A stretch of 64,000 bases of DNA, taken from contig JAILNR010000014.1 of NCBI GenBank assembly GCA_024691325.1, positions 1-64,000 of the forward strand, in the 5' to 3' direction. The first letter of the stretch is position 1, and each line of letters starts with the position of its first letter. Origin of the DNA: Saccharofermentans sp. (lineage in GTDB: Bacteria; Bacillota; Clostridia; Saccharofermentanales; Saccharofermentanaceae). The position numbers and the translations under genes were made by a program. This document shows positions 51,453 to 59,788 of the stretch, piece by piece. A model generated the notes under the pieces. It saw nothing but the letters and a program-made list of their open reading frames with translations. It ran no database searches and had not been told where the DNA came from.

Positions 51453-52600
51453 TGGCTGATTCTCGCGATTATTATGATATTTTAGGCGTTCAGAAAGGTT
51501 GCTCTGACGAGGAACTTAAGAAAGCCTATCGTAAATTAGCGAAGCAATATCACCCGGACTTAAATCCGGGTGATAAGTCCGCTGAGCAGAAATTTAAGGA
51601 TGTAAACGAAGCGTATTCCGTTTTGTCCGATGCAGATAAGAGAAGGAAGTATGATCAGTTCGGTAAGGGTGCTGTCGACGGTTCCGGCGGATTCGGCGGA
51701 GGCGGTTATGGCGGATTCGGTGCTGACTTTGATCCTATGGATATCTTTAACTCGTTCTTCGGAGGCGGATTCGGAGGCTTCGGCGGTTCTTCGAGGAGAA
51801 GAAACGGTCCTTCAAAGGGTGCGAACCTTAAGTACGGCATGACGCTTGAGTTCATGGAAGCGGCTTTCGGTTGTGAGAAGGATATTTCTTTCTCAAGAGA
51901 AGATCTTTGTACGACTTGTAAGGGGTCGGGTTCCGAGCCGGGTACTGCTCCCGAGACATGTCCTAATTGCCGCGGTACAGGTAGAATCCAGACACAGACG
52001 CAGACACTTTTTGGTATGACGATGCTTACCAAGGAATGTAATATGTGCGGAGGCAGAGGTACTGTTATCAGAACTCCCTGTAAGGACTGCGGCGGCAAGG
52101 GACGCAAGGTCATAAAGAAGAGCCTTCACGTTAAGATTCCCGCGGGTGTTGATACAGGCGATATGCTCCCTATATACGGCGAGGGTGAACCCGGACGTAA
52201 CGGAGGCCCCAAGGGAGATCTTTATATCGAGTTTAAGGTTAAGAAGCACGATGTATTCGTAAGACAGGGAAAGAATACTTTCTGTGAAGTTCCGATTACT
52301 TTGGCTCAGGCAGCTCTTGGTGCAGAGATTGATGTTCCTACCATTGACGGACCTGTTAAGTATCAGGTTAAGGAAGGAACTCAGCCGGGAGACCAGCATA
52401 CATTCAAGAGCAAAGGTATTACGGATAAGAACTCACCTTCGTACAGAGGAGATCATACGGTCAGATTCGTTATTGAGATCCCTACAAAACTTAATGAGGA
52501 TCAGAAGAGCAAGCTTCGTTTGTTCGATGCTTCGCTGACGGATAAGAACTATGCCAAGCGTAATTCATTTATCGAGAAGCTAAAGGGGTTCTTTAAGTAA
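51452..52600 (+). CDS. dnaJ: Chaperone DnaJ (type I Hsp40)
   Basis: A 382-residue co-chaperone that stimulates DnaK. The J domain (about 5-68) has the HPD motif in [10 protein letters not shown] Gly/Phe-rich stretch (about 72-118) follows. Four zinc-binding CxxCxGxG-type repeats begin near residue 152 ([32 protein letters not shown]). The C-terminal substrate domains complete a standard-length protein. It overlaps dnaK and prmA by one base each. Confidence 0.98.
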   Translation: MADSRDYYDILGVQKGCSDEELKKAYRKLAKQYHPDLNPGDKSAEQKFKDVNEAYSVLSDADKRRKYDQFGKGAVDGSGGFGGGGYGGFGADFDPMDIFNSFFGGGFGGFGGSSRRRNGPSKGANLKYGMTLEFMEAAFGCEKDISFSREDLCTTCKGSGSEPGTAPETCPNCRGTGRIQTQTQTLFGMTMLTKECNMCGGRGTVIRTPCKDCGGKGRKVIKKSLHVKIPAGVDTGDMLPIYGEGEPGRNGGPKGDLYIEFKVKKHDVFVRQGKNTFCEVPITLAQAALGAEIDVPTIDGPVKYQVKEGTQPGDQHTFKSKGITDKNSPSYRGDHTVRFVIEIPTKLNEDQKSKLRLFDASLTDKNYAKRNSFIEKLKGFFK

Positions 52601-53625
52601 TGAGATGGGCTGAATTTACAATCATCACGAACGAGTTTGCATCTGATGCTATCTGTGAGATGTTGGCGCAGATCGGTGCTGACGGAATAGCAGTAACGGA
52701 TCCGTGGGAGATAAAAAGGATCATAGATGATCCCGATTCTCTCTCATATGCAGACGGCGGCTTTGTTGATTCGTTAGGTGAAGATGTCACTATCAAGGCA
52801 TACTTCGCTGAACTCGACGGACAGATACGTTTGGGTCCGAAGTCTGAAGAGTATGTGGATGAGTTTGACACTACTGCCATCTACGGCAATATAAGCGGTT
52901 CCAGAGTTACTGCGAAGGAAGCGCTTGGTATATTGAAGGAGCAGCTCGCGAAGATATCCGAGTTCCTCGATATCGGAAAGGGGTTTGATTCCTGGAAGTA
53001 TGTTCAGGATCAGGACTGGGAGAACGAGTGGAAGAAAGACTATAAAGCTTTTCGCATTTCTGACCGCGTTGTTATCTGCCCATCGTGGGAGAAATATGAT
53101 GCGGCACCTCAGGATATCGTAGTGTCTTTGGATCCGGGTTCTGCATTCGGAACGGGTACTCATGAGACGACTTCAACCTGTGCCGCTTTGCTCGACTCTG
53201 CCGTTAAGGGCGGTGAGAAGATTCTCGACTTAGGTACCGGTTCCGGAATACTTGCGATCATATGCAAGAAGTTAGGTGCAGGTCAAATCGATGCAGTTGA
53301 TATCGATAAACTCGCGATTGATGTTGCAGTTGAGAACTGCAGTATAAACGGATGTCCTGACATCAACTGTTATGTCGGTGAGCTTAAGGATGTTAAGGAC
53401 GAGGGCTACGATATTGTAGTTGCAAACATTATCGCTGATGTCATCGCCGCGATAGCCTGTGATATTCCCGCTAAGCTTGCTAGCGGCGGTAAGTTTATCT
53501 GTTCAGGAATAATAAATACGAAGAAGGACCGCGTGGAGGAAGCTCTTGCCAAGGCCGGATTCGTAATCGAGAAGACTGAAGAGAAGAATGACTGGATGGC
53601 ATATCAATGCAGATTAAAAGATTGA
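52600..53625 (+). CDS. prmA: Ribosomal protein L11 methyltransferase PrmA
   Basis: A 341-residue SAM-dependent methyltransferase of ribosomal protein L11. The N-terminal substrate domain contains WENEWKKDYKAFRI. The catalytic domain has DPGSAFGTGTHETTSTC near 174, SAM motif LDLGTGSGILAI near 209 and VANIIADVI near 273. It commonly follows dnaJ in Bacillota. Length is slightly above the usual 310 owing to insertions near residues 55-105. Confidence 0.94.
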   Translation: MRWAEFTIITNEFASDAICEMLAQIGADGIAVTDPWEIKRIIDDPDSLSYADGGFVDSLGEDVTIKAYFAELDGQIRLGPKSEEYVDEFDTTAIYGNISGSRVTAKEALGILKEQLAKISEFLDIGKGFDSWKYVQDQDWENEWKKDYKAFRISDRVVICPSWEKYDAAPQDIVVSLDPGSAFGTGTHETTSTCAALLDSAVKGGEKILDLGTGSGILAIICKKLGAGQIDAVDIDKLAIDVAVENCSINGCPDINCYVGELKDVKDEGYDIVVANIIADVIAAIACDIPAKLASGGKFICSGIINTKKDRVEEALAKAGFVIEKTEEKNDWMAYQCRLKD

Positions 53626-54659
53626 TAAGTAAGACAGGTGCAGTTTTGCTGTCTGCATCTGTCATGATGTATGCCGTTTCATGTTCCGCTGTCCGTGAAA
53701 GCGAAGCTGTATCTTCTGAGCAGATCGTTACTGCTGAGATTGGAGTGACACAGATCCCTCACCGCTATGCCTCTTCGGAGGAAGCCCGTGAGCTGTTGCT
53801 TTCTAATGAAGATTATTATGCAGGCTTCTCGCAGAATGATATAGATTTCAAGATGCTTCAAACCGGATGCACGATGGATGATTATCTTGAGTTTGCTTCA
53901 ATGCAGACTCTCGATTTTACTGAGGAGCAGATTGAATATATCGACGGACGTATATCTGTTATGGAGGATACTCTTGCACAGAACGGGTTTGAGCTTCCAC
54001 CGCTTGATGAGATCGTCTTTATAAAGACGACTATGCTCGAGGAGCCCGGTGCAGGCGGTTATACTCACGGCACACAGATCTATATATGTGATGACCTTCT
54101 CGATTCTTTCATGAATGATGACAGCGATTATATACAGGAATGTGCAGATGAGTTTTTCTGGCATGAGCTTTTCCATTGTCTTACGCGATGTAACCCTGAT
54201 TTCAGAGAGACGATGTATTCTCTTATCAACTTTACTGTAGCAGATGAAGATTTTACTATCCCGCCTTCTGTATTCGAGTATCATATCTCCAACCCTGATG
54301 TTGAGCATCACAATTCTTATGCGACATTCATCATTGAAGGCGAACCTGTCGACTGCTTTACAGATTTTGTTACGACTATGCATTATGACGAGGCGCAGAC
54401 AGATTTCTTTGATGTTGGCACTACGGCACTTATCCCGGTTGACGGAAGGGATATCTACTATACTCCTGAACAGGCAGCGAACTTTGATGAGGTGTTCGGA
54501 ACCAACACGAGTTATGTAATTGATCCCGAGGAGTGTATGGCGGATAACTTTGCTTATGCTATGGCCTACGGCATGAAGGGTCCCACCGGTGAAGGCTACC
54601 CGAATCCGGAAATCATCGAAGGCATTCTTTCATATTTTGGAGCTTCTTTTGTCGGATAA
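53607..54659 (+). CDS. Lipoprotein with HExxH metalloprotease motif
   Basis: A 350-residue predicted surface lipoprotein. The signal peptide is hydrophobic at about 10-24 with the lipid cysteine C26 in YAVSC. A zinc-binding HELFH (H186, E187, H190) lies in a helix-like context (FFWHELFHCLT). A later DPEECMADNF near residue 315 could provide the third, glutamate ligand of a gluzincin. I do not recognise the family, and the substrate is unknown. It starts inside prmA (19-nt overlap), so it may be expressed with the heat-shock operon by read-through. Confidence 0.65.
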   Translation: MQIKRLISKTGAVLLSASVMMYAVSCSAVRESEAVSSEQIVTAEIGVTQIPHRYASSEEARELLLSNEDYYAGFSQNDIDFKMLQTGCTMDDYLEFASMQTLDFTEEQIEYIDGRISVMEDTLAQNGFELPPLDEIVFIKTTMLEEPGAGGYTHGTQIYICDDLLDSFMNDDSDYIQECADEFFWHELFHCLTRCNPDFRETMYSLINFTVADEDFTIPPSVFEYHISNPDVEHHNSYATFIIEGEPVDCFTDFVTTMHYDEAQTDFFDVGTTALIPVDGRDIYYTPEQAANFDEVFGTNTSYVIDPEECMADNFAYAMAYGMKGPTGEGYPNPEIIEGILSYFGASFVG

Positions 54660-54674
54660 GCGGCGGTTTTGATG

Positions 54675-54689
54675 TGTTAGAATCTAACA
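54675..54689. repeat. Hyphenated palindrome before the SCP2 gene
   Basis: TGTTAGA and TCTAACA form perfect 7-bp arms around a single A, 24 nt before the SCP2-like start codon. It looks operator-like. No matching palindrome with the same arms was noticed elsewhere in the window. Confidence 0.4.
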
Positions 54690-54712
54690 AATGCCGATTG
54701 GAGGAATAAGAC

Positions 54713-55033
54713 ATGACTTTTGACAGTATTCTTAAGAAAGTAAGAACCATCGCATCAAACACAGATGTTACAGGAAAAGATTTTCTTGCAGTTCAGGTTA
54801 ATCTTACAGGTGATGAGGGCGGTGTGTTCTATGTCGAAGTTAAGGATGGCAAGGTGAATGTTGAGCCTTATGAGTATAACGACAGAAATTGTGCTGTTAC
54901 GATGAAGCCTGCTGATTTTAATAAGCTTATAGACGGTAAGCTCGATCCTGTGTTTGCTTTTACGACGGGCAAGCTTAAGGTGGACGGCGATATAGGCAAG
55001 GCTTTGGAGTTCTCGAAGCTTATCAAGAAGTGA
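54713..55033 (+). CDS. SCP2 sterol-carrier-like domain protein
   Basis: A 106-residue single-domain protein matching the SCP2 fold. Features are VNLTGDEGGVFYVEVKDGKV near residue 29, then CAVTMKPADFNKLIDGKLDPVFAFTTGKLKVDGDI. SCP2 domains bind lipids or other hydrophobic ligands. The function in bacteria is mostly unknown. It has a good ribosome binding site (TTGGAGGAA) and lies 3 nt ahead of a Nudix gene. Confidence 0.85.
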   Translation: MTFDSILKKVRTIASNTDVTGKDFLAVQVNLTGDEGGVFYVEVKDGKVNVEPYEYNDRNCAVTMKPADFNKLIDGKLDPVFAFTTGKLKVDGDIGKALEFSKLIKK

Positions 55034-55036
55034 TCG

Positions 55037-55438
55037 ATGCCCGAGCTTAAGACCGTTAAAGTCGTTGCCGCGGTCATAGTGCGCGACGGTAAGATATTTG
55101 CAACCCAAAGAGGCTATGGCGAATATAAAGACGGCTGGGAGTTCCCGGGCGGTAAGGTTGAATCCGGAGAGACTTCTAAGGAGGCCGTAGTCCGTGAGAT
55201 ACGTGAGGAGCTTGATGCGAAGATAATCTGCAAAGCGTTCCTTACTACAGTTGAATATGATTACCCGGATTTCCATTTATCCATGGATTGCTTTCTTGCA
55301 GAACTTATGAAGGGAGAGCACATAAAGCTTCTTGAACATGAAGCGGCAAAGTGGCTGTCTTCAGACGAGTTTGATTCTGTTGACTGGCTTCCCGCGGATG
55401 TGGAAGTCGTAAGGGCCGTAAAGGAGAGAATGATATGA
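55037..55438 (+). CDS. Nudix hydrolase, MutT-like
   Basis: A 133-residue protein with a complete Nudix box, G-x5-E-x7-REUxEE, in [20 protein letters not shown] (residues 38-57) followed by EL. The N-terminal [20 protein letters not shown] and WEFPGGK blocks place it with MutT/8-oxo-dGTP or (d)CTP pyrophosphohydrolases. It probably cleans damaged nucleotides from the pool. It overlaps the next gene by 4 nt. Confidence 0.85.
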   Translation: MPELKTVKVVAAVIVRDGKIFATQRGYGEYKDGWEFPGGKVESGETSKEAVVREIREELDAKIICKAFLTTVEYDYPDFHLSMDCFLAELMKGEHIKLLEHEAAKWLSSDEFDSVDWLPADVEVVRAVKERMI

Positions 55439-55722
55439 CTGATTCATTCGGTACGATCAAAGGTGAATACGACAGACCGGTTCCCAAGCCGGGTGCTATA
55501 GTTAAGCATTTCAAGCGTGAACTTGAGTCTGACGGCGATATGTATCTTTACAGGATCATCGGGGTTGCCCATCACTCGGAGACGAATGAGAATCTTATGG
55601 TCTATCAGGCTCTTTACGGTGACAAAAAGATGTGCGCCAGACCTCTTGATATGTTTATGAGCGAGGTCGATCACGCGAAGTACCCTGACATAAAGCAGAA
55701 GTACAGATTCGAGGAAGTCTGA
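55435..55722 (+). CDS. DUF1653 domain protein
   Basis: A 95-residue protein. The core [37 protein letters not shown] and [12 protein letters not shown] fits DUF1653, a small beta-barrel family of unknown function often found as single-domain proteins. Here it is coupled to the Nudix gene by an ATGA overlap, so a link to nucleotide handling is possible but not shown. Confidence 0.8.
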   Translation: MTDSFGTIKGEYDRPVPKPGAIVKHFKRELESDGDMYLYRIIGVAHHSETNENLMVYQALYGDKKMCARPLDMFMSEVDHAKYPDIKQKYRFEEV

Positions 55723-55781
55723 GAAAAATCAGTTTTAAGGACAATCCGGAAAAATACGTGCTGGAGCTTGAACGTAAGCTC

Positions 55782-55811
55782 TTGACACAATCGCCTTCTT
55801 AAGTGTAAATT
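55782..55811 (+). promoter_or_regulatory. Promoter of the T-box / trpB transcript
   Basis: A consensus TTGACA (55782-55787) lies 18 nt before TAAATT (55806-55811), directly ahead of T-box stem I. Confidence 0.65.
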
Positions 55812-55815
55812 ATTC

Positions 55816-56090
55816 AACGTAAACCGATGAACGGGGAATAGTAATCCGGTCCTTAAGTTCCGGTAAAGAGAGTCGCAGGCGGTGGAATTGCGGCACGGAC
55901 GGACAAGATGAATGGACCTCGTGAGGGCGGGCAGGAAATGGCCCGACGGGAACTCTTCCGTTATCAGCAGAGCATGTTTGTCGGAACATGAAATGAGTGG
56001 GCTGTAAGCAATAGGCGTTAACAGTCAAATCAGGTGGTACCGCAGTAGATTCTGTCCTGTGTCTTAGTAAGGCACAGGATTTTTTATTGC
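55816..56090 (+). promoter_or_regulatory. T-box riboswitch, tryptophan specifier
   Basis: The conserved T-box AGGTGGTACCGC is at 56032-56043. Stem I features include ATAGTAA at about 55838 and an AGAG-G-GGTGG-type apical region near 55868-55885. The specifier loop reads GAA-TGG-ACC, with TGG at 55913-55915, giving tryptophan. The terminator is TCCTGTGTCTT (56055-56065) with AAGGCACAGGA (56069-56079), one G-T pair, then a T run to 56085. Uncharged tRNA-Trp should stabilise the antiterminator and turn on trpB. The 395-nt gap between the DUF1653 gene and trpB is largely this element. Confidence 0.88.
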
Positions 56091-56117
56091 TTCCGACATC
56101 AAGAAAGGAGGCCCAAG

Positions 56118-57482
56118 ATGGCAAAAGAACCAAAAAGAATTTTTCTGACAGAAGATGAGATGCCCACAAAGTGGTACAACGTCCGTGCGGATATGAAGAA
56201 CAAGCCCGCACCGATGCTTCATCCAGGCACCCACGAACCCCTGACACTCGAGCAGATGACACCTATATTCTGTGAAGAGCTGTGCAAGCAGGAGCTCGAT
56301 AACGACACAAGATACTTCGACATCCCTGAGGAGGTACAGGAGTTCTACAAGATCTTCCGTCCTTCCCCCGTGATCCGTGCTTACCAGCTCGAAAAGGCTT
56401 TGGGCACACCTGCAAAGATCTACTACAAGTTCGAGGGTAACAACACTTCAGGTTCCCACAAGCTTAACTCCGCTGCAGCTCAGGTTTACTACGCTAAGAA
56501 GCAGGGACTTACATCGCTTACAACAGAGACCGGTGCAGGCCAGTGGGGAACAGCACTTTCGATGGCAAGTGCTTTCTATAACATTCCTCTTACTGTTTAC
56601 ATGGTAAAGGTCTCATATGAGCAGAAGCCCTTCAGAAAGTCCATCATCGAGACATTCGGAGCCGATATTGTACCTTCTCCTTCAAACACAACAAAGGTCG
56701 GCCGTGAGATCAACGAGAAGTTCCCCGGAACGGGCGGTTCTTTGGGTTGCGCAATCTCGGAGGCAGTAGAGAAGGCTTTGTCCACTGAAAACTGCAGATA
56801 TGTATTGGGCTCTGTGCTTAACCAGGTTATCCTGCATCAGTCCATCATCGGTGAGGAGGCTAAGCTCCAGCTTGCCAAGGTTGATGAGTATCCTGATATC
56901 GTAATCGGCTGCGCAGGCGGCGGATCCAACTTGGGCGGAATCATGTCAGCGTTCATGAGAGACAAACTCACAGGCGCCGCTGATCCCGAGATAATCGCTG
57001 TTGAGCCCGCTTCCTGTCCTTCCATGACCAGAGGCCGCTATGCATACGATTTTGCAGATACAGGTCATGTATGCCCGCTTGCCAAGATGTACACATTAGG
57101 TTCCGAGTTCATGCCTTCGCCTTCACATGCAGGCGGACTTCGTTATCACGGTATGTCTCCTATCGTATCCCAGCTTTACCACGATGGTTACATGAAGGCG
57201 GTTGCAGTGGAGCAGACCAAGGTGTTCGAGGCAGCCGAGCTGTTCGCCAAGACTGAGACGATTCTTCCTGCACCTGAGTCATCACATGCCATCAGAGCCG
57301 CTATTGATGAAGCTTTGAAGTGTAAGGAGACAGGCGAGAAGAAGACTATCCTGTTTAACCTCACGGGTACAGGCTTCTTCGACATGACTGCATACAATGC
57401 ATACAACGAGGGTAAGATGAGTGACTTCATCCCGACAGACGAGGATCTCGCCAAGGGATTCGCAAGCCTCCCGAAAATATAA
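56118..57482 (+). CDS. trpB: Tryptophan synthase beta chain, TrpB2 type
   Basis: A 454-residue PLP enzyme that joins indole and serine to make tryptophan. Length, the N-terminal extension and FRPSPVIRAYQLEKAL place it in the TrpB2 branch rather than the 400-residue TrpB1. The PLP lysine is in SGSHKLNSAA. TETGAGQWG and the phosphate loop CAGGGSNLGG follow. No trpA or other trp gene is adjacent, and TrpB2 generally works without TrpA, so indole salvage is likely. The Trp T-box upstream supports the substrate assignment. AAAGGAGG precedes the ATG. Confidence 0.92.
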   Translation: MAKEPKRIFLTEDEMPTKWYNVRADMKNKPAPMLHPGTHEPLTLEQMTPIFCEELCKQELDNDTRYFDIPEEVQEFYKIFRPSPVIRAYQLEKALGTPAKIYYKFEGNNTSGSHKLNSAAAQVYYAKKQGLTSLTTETGAGQWGTALSMASAFYNIPLTVYMVKVSYEQKPFRKSIIETFGADIVPSPSNTTKVGREINEKFPGTGGSLGCAISEAVEKALSTENCRYVLGSVLNQVILHQSIIGEEAKLQLAKVDEYPDIVIGCAGGGSNLGGIMSAFMRDKLTGAADPEIIAVEPASCPSMTRGRYAYDFADTGHVCPLAKMYTLGSEFMPSPSHAGGLRYHGMSPIVSQLYHDGYMKAVAVEQTKVFEAAELFAKTETILPAPESSHAIRAAIDEALKCKETGEKKTILFNLTGTGFFDMTAYNAYNEGKMSDFIPTDEDLAKGFASLPKI

Positions 57483-57522
57483 TATTTCTATACTTGTCAA
57501 ATAAGGTTTATTTCTAAATCCG

Positions 57523-57552
57523 CGCCGTCTCCTCAAGGGGGGCGGCGTTTTT
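57523..57552 (+). terminator. Intrinsic terminator of trpB
   Basis: A GC-rich stem with G-T pairs, CGCCGTCTCC (57523-57532) with the 57537-57547 arm GGGGGGCGGCG, has a TCAA loop followed by five T. Confidence 0.85.
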
Positions 57553-57606
57553 GTTTGCCAATTGTTATTTGCACAAAATATCAAAGAGGTTATTGTCAAA
57601 TTGCCT

Positions 57607-57642
57607 ATTGTTAGCCTTGGTAATTTGTGAAAAACTAACAAT
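57607..57642. repeat. Interleaved inverted repeats ahead of the ThiD-like gene
   Basis: ATTGTTAG (57607-57614) and CTAACAAT (57635-57642) are perfect 8-bp arms 20 nt apart. A second pair, CAAATTGCC (57597-57605) and GGTAATTTG (57619-57627), matches at 8 of 9 positions and interlocks with the first. The region lies 20-65 nt before the start codon and could be an operator or a switchable leader. Confidence 0.4.
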
Positions 57643-57661
57643 GAGGTAATATTTCGGTAAT

Positions 57662-58936
57662 ATGAATGAAAAAAGTACAGTACTAACTATAACTGATTCG
57701 TTAGAAGGTACTTCATTTGACCTTTTAAGATGTACTTCCACGGTTAAGGACTTTGACCTTGATCCGTTGGCTGTTGTACCGAGGATTGTTTATAAAGATA
57801 ATTCTTTTGAGGAAAATGATGTATCCGAGATGCTCGATTATGTATTCGGTGAATGCGATTTCTCCGCGATGAGCATCGGTTTTCTTACAGAACCACAAGT
57901 AATTGATTATATTGCAGATAAGATATCCCAGAAGAAGACTTGCAAGGTAGTATGCAGCCCTTCCATGATCTCCGATAAAGGTGAGATCCTGGTTGATTCG
58001 GATGTTTATGCAGCTCTTTGCGACAAGCTTTTGAAACATGTTGACTACCTGATAGTTAACCTGATCGAGGCTGAGGCTTTCTGCGGGTTCGAATGCAATG
58101 CCAAGAATGATTTTCTACGGGCTGCTAAGAAGATTTATAACGTCTTCGGATGCACTGTATTCATAAAGGGCGGTACCCGCACGGACGGACAGAATGTCTT
58201 GTTTGACGGATCTAAGCCTGTATGGGTTGATACCATCCCTTGTCTGCCCGGATACGAGGATAAGTACAGCTTCCTGACTGCAATATCCTGTGAGCTCATT
58301 AACGGAAACCCTCCGGGTATAGCGACATCTCTTGCTCTTGAGTTCATCGCTGGAACTTCGCACCGTCAGAATATTGCAAATGCTGAGAATTCTCTTTTCA
58401 CGATGCAGTCAGCCGAAGAGGCGATGAAGGCTGCAGCGATGGCTTCCAAGTCAGCTTCCAAGGATGCTGCCAAGGCTGCAGCGATGGCTGCATATCTTCC
58501 CCAGAATGTTGAGCAGGAGAAGCCTGTTGAACCTGTCAAGGAAGAGTCTGAGCCCGTTGTTGCCGCCAAGCCTGATCGTGAGCCTGCGAAGTATGATAAG
58601 ACCAGTTTTACTCCGGTTCCCGAGTTCAAGACCTTGTTTGATTCCAAGCCTTTTGGCTCTTCAGTTGATAACAGCCATGTGACTTCATCTCTTATCACAC
58701 CGGGCAAATCTCTGCGGGACATTGCAAGAGACATATCACCTTCGATAAAGCCTGAGGTTGCTGAGACGGCCAAGACAAGCAATATCGAGAAGGATCTGGG
58801 CCCTAAGGGTGAAGTGACCGATATCGCAAGTTCCAGATTTAAGTTTGATACGGCTGTTCATAATTCAATAACTGAGCTTCAGTCTTTGAAGGACAGGCTT
58901 GAACATCTGAATAAATTGGCAGATTCCGGAAAGTAA
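57662..58936 (+). CDS. Degenerate ThiD/PdxK-like protein with Ala-rich extension
   Basis: A 424-residue protein. Residues about 1-240 follow the ribokinase-fold pyridoxal/HMP kinases: GFLTEPQVIDYI, CSPSMISDKGEIL (for DPVM...KSG), LIVNLIEAEAFCG (for TPNLPEA) and VFIKGG. The catalytic GTGC/GTGD loop is replaced by GYEDKYSF, so kinase activity is doubtful. Residues 241-285 are Ala/Lys-rich helix and 286-390 look disordered, ending in a short coiled coil (about 395-420). I cannot assign a function. The start codon has only a distant GAGGT, 14 nt upstream. It lies 3 nt ahead of rsmE. Confidence 0.55.
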   Translation: MNEKSTVLTITDSLEGTSFDLLRCTSTVKDFDLDPLAVVPRIVYKDNSFEENDVSEMLDYVFGECDFSAMSIGFLTEPQVIDYIADKISQKKTCKVVCSPSMISDKGEILVDSDVYAALCDKLLKHVDYLIVNLIEAEAFCGFECNAKNDFLRAAKKIYNVFGCTVFIKGGTRTDGQNVLFDGSKPVWVDTIPCLPGYEDKYSFLTAISCELINGNPPGIATSLALEFIAGTSHRQNIANAENSLFTMQSAEEAMKAAAMASKSASKDAAKAAAMAAYLPQNVEQEKPVEPVKEESEPVVAAKPDREPAKYDKTSFTPVPEFKTLFDSKPFGSSVDNSHVTSSLITPGKSLRDIARDISPSIKPEVAETAKTSNIEKDLGPKGEVTDIASSRFKFDTAVHNSITELQSLKDRLEHLNKLADSGK

Positions 58937-58939
58937 TCC

Positions 58940-59683
58940 ATGACAAGACTTTTTATGGAGCAGGTTGAGGCCGGGGACAGCGTAATTACGCTCGGTCCTG
59001 ATGACTCACATTATATTTCACAGGTTCTTCGCATGAGACAAAAAGAGCAGCTTGTTGTTGTTCTTAAAGACCGTGTTGAAGCTTTATGTGAAGTAGATAA
59101 GTTAACCAAGAATGAAGTAACACTTAAAGTCTTAAAGACGGCTCCTAATACTTCCGAGCCGTCTTTTGACATAACGCTTTATCAGTCTGTATCTAAGGGT
59201 GAGAGGATGGAACTTACGATCCAAAAGTGCGTCGAGTTAGGCGTCACAAAGATCGTTCCTGTTTTTTCTTCACGTTGCGTTGTAAGGCCGGATGAGCCGC
59301 GCAAACAGCAATCTAAGACTTTGAGATGGCAGAAGATCGCACTCGAGGCCGCAAGACAAAGCGGAAGAGGAGTGGTGCCTGTCGTTGCCGAACCCGTTGT
59401 TTTCGAGCAGGCTGTTAAAGATGCGTGCAGTGCTGATGTGGTTCTTTTCCCGTGGGAGGAGGAGCATGGTGTTACCATAAAGGAGGCTCTTTCCGGTAAG
59501 ACGAAGGAAAGCATCAAAGAAATTGCCGTGTTTATAGGCCCTGAGGGCGGATATGATGAGTCTGAGGCGGAGCTTTCCCGTAATAGCGGAGCTGTTACCG
59601 TCACCATCGGAAAAAGAATCTTAAGGACGGAAACGGCGGGTGCTGCTGTCCTTTCTATGCTCTTATATAACTACGAGCTTTAA
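58940..59683 (+). CDS. rsmE: 16S rRNA m3U1498 methyltransferase RsmE
   Basis: A 247-residue SPOUT-class methyltransferase of 16S rRNA U1498. The N-terminal PUA-like domain contains HYISQVLRMRQKEQ. The knotted domain has KGERMELTIQKCVELGV near residue 90, then FIGPEGGYDESE and LGKRILRTETA-type IGKRILRTETAGAAVLSML at the end. Size and motifs are standard. In Bacillota it often follows prmA, which here lies 5 kb upstream. Confidence 0.94.
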   Translation: MTRLFMEQVEAGDSVITLGPDDSHYISQVLRMRQKEQLVVVLKDRVEALCEVDKLTKNEVTLKVLKTAPNTSEPSFDITLYQSVSKGERMELTIQKCVELGVTKIVPVFSSRCVVRPDEPRKQQSKTLRWQKIALEAARQSGRGVVPVVAEPVVFEQAVKDACSADVVLFPWEEEHGVTIKEALSGKTKESIKEIAVFIGPEGGYDESEAELSRNSGAVTVTIGKRILRTETAGAAVLSMLLYNYEL

Positions 59684-59788
59684 GACCAACACGTTCTTCT
59701 TTTATTATTAATTATTATGTTATAATTATTTGTTAGCGGCGGAGTGTCATTAAGATGCTTCAGCTTATTTAAGGAAGGACAAATAGTT

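Noticed and set aside
55765..55782. Terminator after the DUF1653 gene
   Set aside because: GAGCTT and AAGCTC can pair over 6 bp, but no T run follows and the T-box promoter starts at once. Evidence is too weak to call.
55810..56262. Minus-strand protein of 150 residues over the T-box
   Set aside because: It is antisense to the T-box and the trpB start, with a structured-RNA-derived composition and no ribosome binding site. The RNA element explains the sequence.
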